From CAWKEY01 sp963848675 (GTDB lineage: Bacteria; Pseudomonadota; Gammaproteobacteria; Methylococcales; Methylomonadaceae), in assembly GCA_963848675.1 (NCBI GenBank), contig CAWKEY010000053.1:24890-88889 (forward strand): a stretch of 64,000 nt of DNA. Reading direction: 5' to 3'. The notes beneath the pieces are model-generated. The model searched no databases. It saw nothing but the letters and a program-made list of their open reading frames with translations, and had not been told where the DNA came from. This document shows, one piece after another, positions 37,772-48,606 of the stretch (position 1 is its first letter; the number at the start of each line of letters is the position of its first letter). A program made the translations under genes and the position numbers.

Positions 37772-40700
37772 AGAACTGTAATTGCCACTATGAAATACCC
37801 CGGGACGGTTCAGGTCAGCTGGGCCGCTATTTAAAAGCGCTTGATCCCAGTTATGCGCCGATAGACGGGCGAAGTCTCGAAGACTTGCTGGTGTTTGCGA
37901 AGCGATATGCGGCGCAGATTCGTTTCTACGATATGCCTGATAGCAAGATAGACGACGATACAGCGCCTGAACACGTCAGCTGGCGCGAATTCTTCCGCCG
38001 TGATATGGCGGTGATTGCGGCTTCCATTTCCGTCGTCGATACTGCACAGCTGAAAAGCGATTACGATCAGAACCGTGATCACCTTGATGCTCATCCGGAT
38101 TCCGATGCGCTAAATGATTTGTTTGAGCCGATTCTGGGTATGGTTGCGCAAATCGACCGCTGGTATGCCTGGCTATTCCAAGGTAATCCGCTACATGCCG
38201 ATCTGCAGTTGGCAATCGATTCGGTACTCCGTGAGCAGGTTAAAAAGATTGTCGCTTACGAAGAAGGCTACAAATATTTAGATCCTAAGCATCCGTTGCA
38301 ACTGGATTATTCAGCCATCGAGAACGATAGCCTTTGGGGATTGGATGAAGAGATCAACCCTGATGCTTCTATTTATCAAGGCACCAATCTCGACGATCAG
38401 ATACGTTATGCAGCACTCTTCGTCGATGACATCTTCCATGCTGTCTACGGTTTTATGACGGATCTGGTTGAAGTAAAGTCAGTGGGATATATGCAACTAC
38501 GCGCTGCAAGCCTATCCCTCGCATCAGCCGCATATGGCGCTATTTATTGCCTTTCCTTGAATTGTTTCGACTGGCACAGGACCAGATGAACGGGCTTACC
38601 GGCAAGATGCTGGATTTTTACTATCAGGACGTGCTGCGTCTGGCGACTAAACCTTCCATTCCTGATCGCGCCTATGTGGTATTCGAACTGGCGAAAGATG
38701 TCGTTCAATACGACATTGCCCAGGGTACTACGCTGAAAGCCGGTAAGGATGCGGCAGGCAAAGAGCAGATTTATGCCACCAATGCCGATCTGGTGGTCAA
38801 TCAGGCCAAGGTCAAGGAATTGAAAACGCTGTTTATTCAAAAAACGCCATCGGTCGATCCGGTAAACGGCACGATAGATGCGATTTTTGCCCGGCCTGTG
38901 GCGAATTCCCAGGATGGATTCGGGGAAAAAATTGTCGACGATCCCAGCGGCAAATGGCCTACTTTCGGCAAAGGCATGCCGAATTTACAAAAAGCCAAAA
39001 ACATTTGCCAGATAGTTGATCAATATAAGGAAATACTGTCGCGTAAGGATCAGGCAAAAATTGGTTTTGCAGTTGCTAGCCCGCAGTTGTTGTTGCAAGG
39101 TGGAAATCGCCTGCTGGAATGGCATATCGATCAATTGTCGGAACTACTGCCGGAAACCGATGAAGGGGAGATACCTCATCAAGTCGAGATCTGGCTGACC
39201 GGCGAGAAAGGCTGGTTGATTTTAAGTCCACTGGAAGAAGGCGTCTTCAGTGTTATCAGGCAGATGGTGACGACATACGGTATTTTCCCGTTAGCGAATG
39301 CAGTAACCAAGTCCGGCTACTTTATCGATCGTGCCGCTAACAGTTTCTACCTTTATTTGTCACCTGCCGAAGATGCGGTTATTCCATTCGATGCCAAACT
39401 GCACTTGGGCTATCCGTATTTGACGGCTTATCCGGTCGCGCAAATCATGCTCGGGCCGAATTTGGTCTTCGATTACGCCTTGTTCAAAAAAGTGAGCTTA
39501 AATACTCAATCAATTTCGGCTCGAGTCGGATCTATATTTCCATCGGAGGAAGTTGTATCGAAATTTATGGAAGAACAGAATGTATCGGCGGCAACTCTAG
39601 TCAACTTTCTCTACGACGGTTTAAAAAAACTGGTGCTGCAAAACGAGACCGGCTTGCTGCCTGCAAATAAGCCATTTGATCCGTTTACCTTGTATCCTGG
39701 ATTTGGAAAATCGTTTTATGTCGGTAGCGACGAGGTTTTCAACAAGCGGCTGTCCGGACTTGCCGTTCACATCAAGAATACTCAGGACCCCGAAATTGCC
39801 AGCGAACCGGTGCTGACGCTGAACTTGGCCAGAGCTGCTGCAGCAACGAATCTGAGTTTCAAATACAGTGCAAGCTTGCTGGTTGATAAACGCTGGGATC
39901 AACTTTTTACCGACGAACCGGCCGGAGATTTTTTACGCGGTCAACTCGTGCAAAACCTCCTTAATCATGCCGTGGTTAAAGAAGATGGATCGCTTCAGGC
40001 GTCGCCTTTTACGACCGAGCGCGAACCTTTGCAGGCGGTCACCGAATTCAAGCCGGATACGATTAAAGGCTTCATCAGAATCAGTAATTTGCAAAATATC
40101 GACGGAAACGGAAATATTCCGGGGATACAGCTGAGCCAGGATCTGGCGCCAAGGTTACAAATCAAGGAAATCTCCGTCAGTTATTACTCGAAACTTGCAG
40201 TACTTGATCCTGAGATCGATCAGTTCTTTCATGTTTATCCGTTTGGTGTGACGGAAATCTTTGTTGGCAATGTGGGGGACTTTACGCTGGAAAGCAGGAT
40301 GCGGTTGAGCCGCTAGCGACCAGTTTGCTGCCCAGTATCGGTTCGAGGCAAAGCAGCCTGTTTAACACGCTCGATAGCAGGCGAAAGATTATTTACTCGT
40401 CAATGCCAATGCAGCCTTACTGCCCCAGTTTGGCTATCTCAGTCCGAATGCTGTTTACGAAAGAGCGTATCCCAGTCAAGTTGGGCAAGTACCTATAAAG
40501 CAAAGACCGATAAAGGAATTGGCTAGCAAGGGTGTTATGGAGACGCTGGTTCTCGAAGCGAGTGGCATCAGGCAAACACTATTGGGTGGGAATAATCAAT
40601 ATTCTGCCATGTTGCAGGAAGAGGGCATGCTGTTTATCGGTTTGGAGAAATTACAGCCGCTTGATACGCTTTCTCTGTTGTTCCAATTCGCCGAAGGCAG

Positions 40701-42081
40701 TGCTGCCGATGAAGACAATGACCCACCCGAAATCCATTGGTCGTATTTAACTTACAACGAGTGGCGGCCTCTCAAAGGCGAAAATCTGATTTCCGACGGC
40801 ACCTATGGTTTCCAGACCACCGGCATCATCAAAATCGAAGTTCCGGAAGACAGCACCGATCACAACACTATTATTACGGACGGTTTACGCTGGTTCTGCG
40901 CCAGTGTGACGGAGCATGCCGATCGTATTCCACAGCTGGTGAACGTGGTGGCTCAGGCAGTCGAGGCACAGTTCCAAGATAACGCTAACGATCAATCGCA
41001 TTTCGACACCGCGTTACCCGCCGGTAGCATCTCTAAGCTTGCCGTTGCCGTTGCGCAAGTGGGCAAGGTTGAGCAACCTTTCGCTTCGTTCGATGGTAAG
41101 CATAGTGAAATCGGTAAGGAGTTTTACACCCGAGTCAGTGAAAGGTTACGTCATAAAGCCCGTGCGATTACCCCATGGGATTATGAGCATCTGGTACTGG
41201 ATCGTTTTCCGAGTATTTATAAGGTCAAATGCATCACGCATACCGATCCAAATTGCCTATGCCGCCAACCGGTTCCTCGCTTGAGTCGAGATGGCGGGGA
41301 CACGATAACTTGCTGCGGTCCGCAAATTGCGCCGGGGCATGTGTTGGTCGTGCCCATCGCCAACCTGAAAAATCGCAATGCTGCTAATCCTTTGCAGCCA
41401 AAAACCAGCCGTCGCACGCTGCTTGAAATTGAGGACTATCTCGGCAAACGCACCTCGCCTTTCGTAAAGGTGCATGCGAAAAACCCGGTTTATGAACAAG
41501 TTTTGGTGTTTTTCAGAGTGCAATTCGTTGCCGGTGCGGACAAAGGTTATTACTTGAAGCAGCTCAACGACGAGATCGTGCATTATTTGACGCCATGGGC
41601 ATTTGATGAGAACGCCGAAGTATCGTTCGCACAAAAAATCTATGCATCTGCCGTTATCAATTTTATCGAAGAACGCTCATACGTCGATTTTATCACTGAC
41701 TTTTTAATGTTCGTTTGCAGCGACGAATGCTGTCCGGCGGAAACCGAATCTATCAGGGATACTGGCGCCGGAAAATCGGAGAAAATGGCCGATATTCTTG
41801 CGCATATCTCAGGCTGTTGCGATCTGGAACAGATATTCGCAAACGCCCCCATATCCCTCGGTAAAGTCATCGTCGAACCCTCGACATCTCGATCTATTCT
41901 GGTCTCTTACCCACGGCACATCATCATCCCTTACGAGGCGCCGGTCGAAGTTTCAGCGTGTGAAGCACGCAAAATTTCAAGAGCGAGGGTGGAAGCCGTT
42001 GTCGACAGGCCGCTGGGTGAGGTTACAGGCAACACGATTCGCCCTGAGGCAAAATCCCGAAAACCGCGCCGGAATCGATAG
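37768..42081 (+). pseudogene. eCIS large baseplate protein J1 (Afp11-like), four indels
   Basis: Baseplate J-type wedge protein, about 1437 aa if repaired. The pieces in order are YLKALDPSYAPIDGRSLEDLL at the N-terminus, then FLELFRLAQDQMNGLTGKML, a long middle part, KDYLLVNANAALLPQFGYLSP, LASKGVMETLVLEASG, ARAITPWDYEHLVLDRFPSIYKVKC and HVLVVPIANLKN, the last two typical of baseplate J. Frame changes occur near 38503 (+1), 38555 (+1), 40296 (-1) and 40381 (-1), so the final frame equals the first. Two Cys-rich stretches lie near 41230-41320 and 41718-41733. As read no full-length product can be made. Confidence 0.82.
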
Positions 42082-42163
42082 CGGGAACATACCAAGAACA
42101 AATCGCTAGCCGAGTGAAGCAAATACTCAAGCAAGCACCCGATCTAACTGGAGAGATAACCCT

Positions 42164-45100
42164 ATGTCGGACACGATTACATTGATCAAGGCCAACCCGC
42201 TACTGCCCGCCGAGGATTATGTCGCGCTTCGCAAGCAGGGTTTTAAAGCGATTGAAAGACTGGGTAGCGCCATCTGGACGGATTACAACAATTCCGATCC
42301 CGGTATTACCATTCTGGAAGCCGTCTGTTATGCCATTACAGATCTGGCCTATCGCACCGGTTTCGAAGTTAAGGATATTCTGGCGCCGGATGAATTATCC
42401 GAAGACACCTGGCAGCAGATTTTCTACACGGCACGGCAGATTTTGCACAATAGTCCGCTGACGATACTGATTACCGCAAGTTGATCGTTGACGTGAAGGG
42501 TGTGCGCAACGCCTGGATCGAGCCGAGTAAGGATTATGAAGTGCCAATTTGGGTGGACTACAACGCCTGGGAACTTCGTCAGCCGCAAGATTGTGCGTGT
42601 GAGGATGCTGTCGAGCAGGTTTGTCTGGGTAAGTTGCGGCTGAATCCGATCAGTTGAGAGCAAGCCACAGCAGCAAACCAGGAATCGATTAAGGCTTTAA
42701 AGTCGCGCATGCAGGCGATTAGTAAGCTGTCAAGAGCCTTTGCAGAATCGGCTTGCTGGTTTGGAAGCACAATTGAAGCAAGACCCCACTAATCCCATCC
42801 TTGCCGCACAGATCGTAGAAATCAAGCTGCAAATCAAACGATTGCAGGCAGAAATAGACCTGCTGGGTGCCGTTATCAAGGACCACGAAACGTTGTGGTA
42901 TCTTTCTTCAAAGATACTTGAGCTCGAAGGGTTGTTATAACGTTATGATCGAATACGAGGAAGATGTTCTCGAAGAACAGCAACGCGAGGCTGTCCGCCA
43001 AGTCGTGATCGCTCGCCTTGCCCACCATCGCAACCTATGCGAGGACTTCTTAAGTGTCACCGCCGTTGATTACCAGGACTTCGGCCTGGGCGCATCGATA
43101 GAGCTGGAAGATTATGCAGATCCCGATGTGGTGTTGGCGCAGATATTTTTCACAATCTATAAATATTTCACTCCCTCGATTCCCTTCCACACGATCGATC
43201 AATTGCTGGCCAAAGGCCACCAGGTTGACGAGATATTCGAAGGCCCGGCGCTGAAACACGGCTTTATCGACTCGATTGAGCTGGAGAAAACCGATCTTTT
43301 CCGAGATATCCGGTTGTCGGACATTATTAACGAGATATCCGACATCAAAGGCATCAAAGGTATTTTGTATTTACATCTGCCGTTTGACGGATTCGACAAA
43401 GCCGATGAAAACCAAAATTACTTTAACCTTTGGGTTAAAGCTTTGCGTGAGGCCAGGAAAATTGCCCGTATACAGCCCTCTCTGTCGCAGGTGATGTTTT
43501 GTAAAAACCGGGAATTCATGACCTATTTCGTCGGCAGACCGGAAGACCGTCGTCCCGAACGTATGCTCAAGCTCTTCAAGGATATGAAAACACTGGAGCG
43601 TAAGTACAAACTCGAGGGGCAGGCAGTCGATTTTCCGGTGCCGGTCGGGGAATATATGCACCTCGAGGATTATTTCCCGATAACCGAATCGTTGCCAATG
43701 TGTTATGGCGTGAGCGAACGTACCGGGTTGCCTAGTAATAACGAGGCAAAACGTAAGGCGCAGGCCTTGCAATTGAAAGGCTATCTGCTGTTTTTCGAAC
43801 AGATTCTGTACGGGTATTTGGTGCAACTCAATTACCTCAGAGATTTATTCAGCTTCGATGGCGCTATACGCCACACTTATTTCAGCCGAGTGCTAGAAGA
43901 ACTCGACCAATTGCAGGCACTACTGATCGATCATGAAAACCAGGGTGCTTCACAATTCGATAGGATTAAGAAAGAATTTGCCCATACCTTGCAGAATCTG
44001 CTGGAAACGCCGGAAGCCTTCGGCAAACGCAGAAACGTATTCCTCAACCATTTGCTGGCGAGATTTAGTGAAGACCTGAGCGAATACGAACAAATATCGC
44101 GTTGGTTGACGCCTGATCAGGTTGACGAACGCTTGATTACAGATAAGGCCAATATTTTGCAAGACGGCGAATATTTTCGCATCAGTAGTAATCGTGGACG
44201 TGGCTACGATTACGCGCTGGCTGCCTATTGGGATACGGCCAATGTTTCCGGAATCGAGCGCAGGGTAGGACGTTTACTCGGCTTTTCATGTATCAAGCGT
44301 AGGACGCTTGCGCCGGATTTCATAGTGAGTGAAGCAGTGATGGAAATCGATTCGAAAACAAAAGCTTCGGTACCGAAAAAAAACGTCAGGGGACAGCTTC
44401 TCAATATCTTCAAACTGTATGATCCGGATGATAAAAGTCGCGTGTTGCTCACCAGTGTTGAAGTGGCGGACGGCTGTTGTACCGAACAACTCATGACTGA
44501 GATTTTGCAGCACGCCGGCGAGCGTCAATATTTTCGGCTCAGAGAAGACCTGAAACAACGCAGTCGGAAAAGTGCCGGGCTGTTAGGCTATTTCTGGTTC
44601 GAACTTTGGGACGGCACCGATCCGGAAACGGCAGTGCTGCTGGGTGTCAGCGAGCGATTCGACAAGAAAGATTTGCGCGACAAGGCGTTTCGTCAATTGT
44701 TGGCGACGATGGAAAAGATCGACAGTAACGAAGGGTTACACCTTGTCGAACACATTCTGCTTAGGCCCAGATTCGACGAAGTGCTTGATGAAGCGGGAAG
44801 AACCATCGATGTGTTATTCCCTTTGATTTGTCTCGACGCATGCGACTTAGGCATCGGCCTTGACGAAGGCACCGAAATCCCGCCATACCGTAAACGCATA
44901 CATCGCATTCCGGCTGAAAAGTGTTACGACCAAATGCCGTGGGTGCTGGAGTATTTTCGCTTCAATCCGGCAACGAAACATTTCGATCAGTCGTTTTTAT
45001 GGCAAGCAGTGCCTCTCGATGGAAGTTTACCTGTTGCGTTGAAGTTCAGGCGCTACGAATATCTTGCTCAGCGGGTGCGTGATCTGCAGGAGTTCGGATC

Positions 45101-45641
45101 GGAACGCATCAATTACGAGATCGTTTCCAACCAGGAAACCGATCCGGCCAAATTGAAGTACGGATTTATCATTCATGGCAACAGTGACGCCGTGCTTGCC
45201 CAAAGTCTGTTCCTGTTCAACAAAAAAACGCCGGGGCAAACGGGCAATATTCAAGACGATGTCGAACAAGAGATCGAAAACCTGATGCGTTACTTCGAAT
45301 TCGAACTGGATCTGTATTGCGAAGCTAATCCGTGCGACAACAACGAAGACCCATATTCCTTGCGGGCAACGGCGATATTGCCATGCTGGCCGAAGCGTCT
45401 TCGCGATCCTACGTTTCGTAATCTGGTGGAGAAAACCATTCAAACCGAATCGCCGGCGCACGTCCATATCCGCATCGTTTGGCTGGGCATCCAGGAAATG
45501 CAGCGCTTTGAAAAGGTTTATTGCGAGTGGTTATTAGAAATGTCGCAGACCGAAATACCGTCTCTCGAAAAAACCAATCCGCTTGTGGATGTGCTGAATA
45601 CGCTCCGGCCCTGTGGAGTCTGCGAAGATGAATGCGATTGA
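42164..45641 (+). pseudogene. eCIS large baseplate protein J2 (Afp12-like), broken N-terminal third
   Basis: Second baseplate J-type protein, about 1158 aa if repaired. WTDYNNSDPGITILEAVCYAITDLAYRTGF is the family N-terminus. Breaks follow: a one-base loss near 42466, a TGA at 42655-42657, an extra base near 42737 and another near 42934. Between them lie DYRKLIVDVKGVRNAWIEP, a CACEDAVEQVC cluster and a coiled coil (LQIKRLQAEIDLLGAVIKDHE). After GLYNVMIEYEEDV the frame is open for about 900 residues, to a Cys-rich C-terminus CGVCEDECD. The gene overlaps the next by 14 bp. Confidence 0.8.
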
Positions 45642-47091
45642 AGCAAAGCATCGCCAGCGAAACGGCACGCATCTGGTTAATCGGCTGCATTTTGAGGTCA
45701 GTTGTTCCGAACAGGAACAGGCTTTCACGTTACGCCAGAATTTTGCCCAGACACTGCAGCCGGAAATCATCGAAATTATCGATGAAGTGTGCTCGGAATA
45801 TGTATCTGAGCATGAATGGCTGCGGATAGACAGGCTGGAGCTTGATCTTGGACGATTCAGTCCGAATACGTTGACGCGAGATTTTGTTGCTGCTTTTCGC
45901 GATCAGTTTGGGAAAGAACTGGCTAAACAACTTGGCGTATTCAGCGATGAACGACGGCATGAGTCGAAACAGCATTCCAGCCTGGAATTGTTCTGTCATT
46001 TCATGCGGCTGGGGACATTACCTTGGTGGGCGCATGAAGCCGATGTAGATATAGACGCGATAGCACAGGAATTGTTTACCCGTGTTCCCGCGCAATCACG
46101 AGCGTTTTTTTACGAACAAAAACTGAACCGATCCGTCTGGATGAGAGCGGCACTGCAGTTGGATGACGCAGCCAAAAGCACGATCATCTCGCTTTTTAGT
46201 GAGCTACGGGATGCCGAAACACGACTGGTGCAGTGGATAGAAACCTGTAAAACAAACGATATCCGCTTCTATGAGCCTATGAGGGTTATGGAATCTGTTC
46301 GCCAGGCATTGCTCTTCAATGCGCCGGGAATGATTGATAAACAGAATTACGCGGCGGTTATTGCTTGTGTGCTTGATGATGTCATCCATGAAACCCACCC
46401 TGATTGGCCTGAGAGCATGGTTCAACTGGCGAAGATCGCTTTTGGCGAACAACAGGTAATCAAGCTGGGAGCATCTTTAGATACCTTGATTTCTGAGGTT
46501 GCGAGCGAGCAATCTCCCCCGGATACAAGGCAAAGATACAACGACAGCAGCAGCGACTCATCGTTTCATGCTGATACTGAGCTGGGTATGGAGCAACGTT
46601 ATGTTGTGTACCATTCCGGCGTAATTTTGCTGGCGCCATTCTTCAGAAAGTTTTTCGATGCTTGTGGCTTGCTTGAGGGGCTGGAGTGGAAGAGCAAAGA
46701 CTCTCAATACCAGGCTGTACATTTGCTGAAATATCTGGCGACGGGCTCGAAAAAAGCAGCGGAATACTGCTTGGTGCTGGAGAAGTTAATTTGCGGTATT
46801 GCCATCGAAGAGCCGATTCCCTTGGAGGCCGATTTGGAGGAGCAGCAAATGCGTCAAGCCTACGAGTTACTTGCTTCGGTCATTGAAAATTGGCAAGCAC
46901 TTAAAAACACATCGATCGATGGTTTACGTGCTACTTTTTTGAAACGCGATGGGCTGATTACCCGAAAAAACGACGGTTGGTTGTTGCAAGTCGAGCGTAA
47001 AACCCTGGATGTGCTGCTTGATAGTATCCCGTGGGGATATTCAACGATCACGCTGCCATGGAACGGTTATTTAATTCATGTGGAGTGGTAA
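45628..47091 (+). CDS. Contractile injection system tape-measure protein
   Basis: A 487-aa protein of the CIS_TMP type found in AlgoCIS- and MAC-like loci; it is thought to set particle length. It has the N-terminal HLVNRLHFEVSCSEQEQAF, LRIDRLELDLGRFSP, HSGVILLAPFFRKFFDACGLL, the VHLLKYLATG motif, and the very conserved end DGWLLQVERKTLDVLLDSIPWGYSTITLPWNGYLIHVEW. The ATG at 45628 is preferred; a GTG at 45613 adds five residues. It is intact, in contrast to the baseplate genes upstream. Confidence 0.85.
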   Translation: MNAIEAKHRQRNGTHLVNRLHFEVSCSEQEQAFTLRQNFAQTLQPEIIEIIDEVCSEYVSEHEWLRIDRLELDLGRFSPNTLTRDFVAAFRDQFGKELAKQLGVFSDERRHESKQHSSLELFCHFMRLGTLPWWAHEADVDIDAIAQELFTRVPAQSRAFFYEQKLNRSVWMRAALQLDDAAKSTIISLFSELRDAETRLVQWIETCKTNDIRFYEPMRVMESVRQALLFNAPGMIDKQNYAAVIACVLDDVIHETHPDWPESMVQLAKIAFGEQQVIKLGASLDTLISEVASEQSPPDTRQRYNDSSSDSSFHADTELGMEQRYVVYHSGVILLAPFFRKFFDACGLLEGLEWKSKDSQYQAVHLLKYLATGSKKAAEYCLVLEKLICGIAIEEPIPLEADLEEQQMRQAYELLASVIENWQALKNTSIDGLRATFLKRDGLITRKNDGWLLQVERKTLDVLLDSIPWGYSTITLPWNGYLIHVEW

Positions 47092-47094
47092 AAA

Positions 47095-48594
47095 GTGCCT
47101 ATTGAACCTACTGAACCTAAACTGGAAAATGCCGATACCAGCCAGGATCGCAGTGCTCTGAATGCGGATAGTTTGGCGCTTGAGATAGCTTGGTTTACGC
47201 AGGTGGTTAACGAACGTTTGCGCGATTACTTTGCGACATCAAAGCCGGATGAGGTCAAGGACGAAAAAGCACCCAGCTGGATGGATAAAGTGTTTTCCAA
47301 CACCATTAAAAAAACCAATGATGAGTCGAGTTTAAGCAGCAAAGACACTGCCTCGGATTTTTCCAGACAAGCGGCGGCGCCCGATCTTACAAACGATCAC
47401 TCGGTCTATGCCGAATTTGTCAATTATTACAAACTGTCCCGCGATGAACGTTTGCTGTTGATGCTTGCCATCATTCCGCACATACAGCCGCATTTGCTTG
47501 ACGTCTTTTTTTCCGCCAACAAGACGCTCGGGCGCGGCTATACGGAATTCGGGGGTGTAAAAGGCAGCCGCCACAGCGGATTCATTCCCACTATTGAAAC
47601 AGCCTTATTCCTGCTGGCAGGGAATGATCTTGCCTATCGGTTTCGTTTGTATAAATTGTTCGATCCCGACCATATTTTTACCGCACATCAAATTATCCTG
47701 CTCGAACAGGGCGGGGGGAACGAACCGTTTTACAGTAGCCCGATACACCTTACGGAAGAATACGTCGATTTCTTTACCACTGGGCATATTCGCAAACCGC
47801 AGTTCAGCATGGACTTCCCGGCAAAGCGGATAACCACAGGCATGAATTGGGACGATCTGATCGTCGATGAGTTTACCGCTCAGCAATTGGACGAATTGCG
47901 CATCTGGCTGCAACACGGCCAGACTCTTTATGAAGACTGGGGTATGAGCACCAAGCTTAAACCTGGCTACAAAGCGCTCTTCCACGGACCTTCGGGCACC
48001 GGAAAGACGCTGACCGCTGCTTTGCTGGGTAAACTCTATAATCTCGATGTCTACCGGGTCGATCTCTCGATGGTAATTTCGAAATATATCGGCGACACGG
48101 AAAAAAATCTCGAAAAGGTATTCAAAAAAGCCGAAAACAAGAACTGGATTTTGTTCTTCGACGAAGCCGACTCGCTGTTCGGTAAGCGCACCAGCATCTC
48201 GGATTCGCACGACAAATACGCCAACCAGGAAATATCCTATCTATTGCAACGGCTTGAAGATTACCGGGGGCTGGTGATCCTGGCGTCGAACATGCGCAAT
48301 AATGTCGACGAGGCCTTTACCCGCCGCCTGCAAGCGGTAATTCTCTTCCAAAAGCCGCAGGCCAACCAGCGCTTCCAAATCTGGGTAAATGCTTTCAGTA
48401 AGCAATGCACTCCGCCGAGCCAGGACGAGCTGCTACGCATCGCCCAACAATACGAACTCTCCGGCGGTTCGATTATGAATGTCATACAGTTTGCGTCGCT
48501 GCAGGCGTTGAATCGCAATGAAAAAACCATCACTGTAGACGACTTGCTGCAAGGCATCAAAAAAGAGTTTCGTAAAGAAGGCAAGACATTTTAA
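47095..48594 (+). CDS. eCIS AAA+ ATPase (Afp15-like)
   Basis: AAA+ ATPase of 499 aa, found in nearly all eCIS loci and needed for particle assembly or cargo loading in AFP/PVC. Walker A GPSGTGKT (residues about 299-306), Walker B ILFFDEADSLFGKR (about 352-365), sensor ILASNMRNNVDEAFTRRLQ with the arginine finger. The N-terminal 250 residues are eCIS specific. The start is GTG at 47095, 3 bp after the tape-measure stop. The frame is intact. It is followed 12 bp later by the first cargo gene. Confidence 0.93.
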   Translation: MPIEPTEPKLENADTSQDRSALNADSLALEIAWFTQVVNERLRDYFATSKPDEVKDEKAPSWMDKVFSNTIKKTNDESSLSSKDTASDFSRQAAAPDLTNDHSVYAEFVNYYKLSRDERLLLMLAIIPHIQPHLLDVFFSANKTLGRGYTEFGGVKGSRHSGFIPTIETALFLLAGNDLAYRFRLYKLFDPDHIFTAHQIILLEQGGGNEPFYSSPIHLTEEYVDFFTTGHIRKPQFSMDFPAKRITTGMNWDDLIVDEFTAQQLDELRIWLQHGQTLYEDWGMSTKLKPGYKALFHGPSGTGKTLTAALLGKLYNLDVYRVDLSMVISKYIGDTEKNLEKVFKKAENKNWILFFDEADSLFGKRTSISDSHDKYANQEISYLLQRLEDYRGLVILASNMRNNVDEAFTRRLQAVILFQKPQANQRFQIWVNAFSKQCTPPSQDELLRIAQQYELSGGSIMNVIQFASLQALNRNEKTITVDDLLQGIKKEFRKEGKTF

Positions 48595-48606
48595 AGGAGA
48601 ACAGCC

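Noticed and set aside
33614..42940. Programmed frameshifting as the cause of the eCIS frame breaks
   Set aside because: The sites share no slippery heptamer or stimulatory structure, and eleven shifts in five genes is not a credible expression strategy.
30193..48594. Contractile prophage or type VI secretion system
   Set aside because: No capsid, portal, terminase or lysis genes and no TssJLM membrane complex are present; DUF4255, tape-measure, ATPase and DUF4157 genes fit eCIS.
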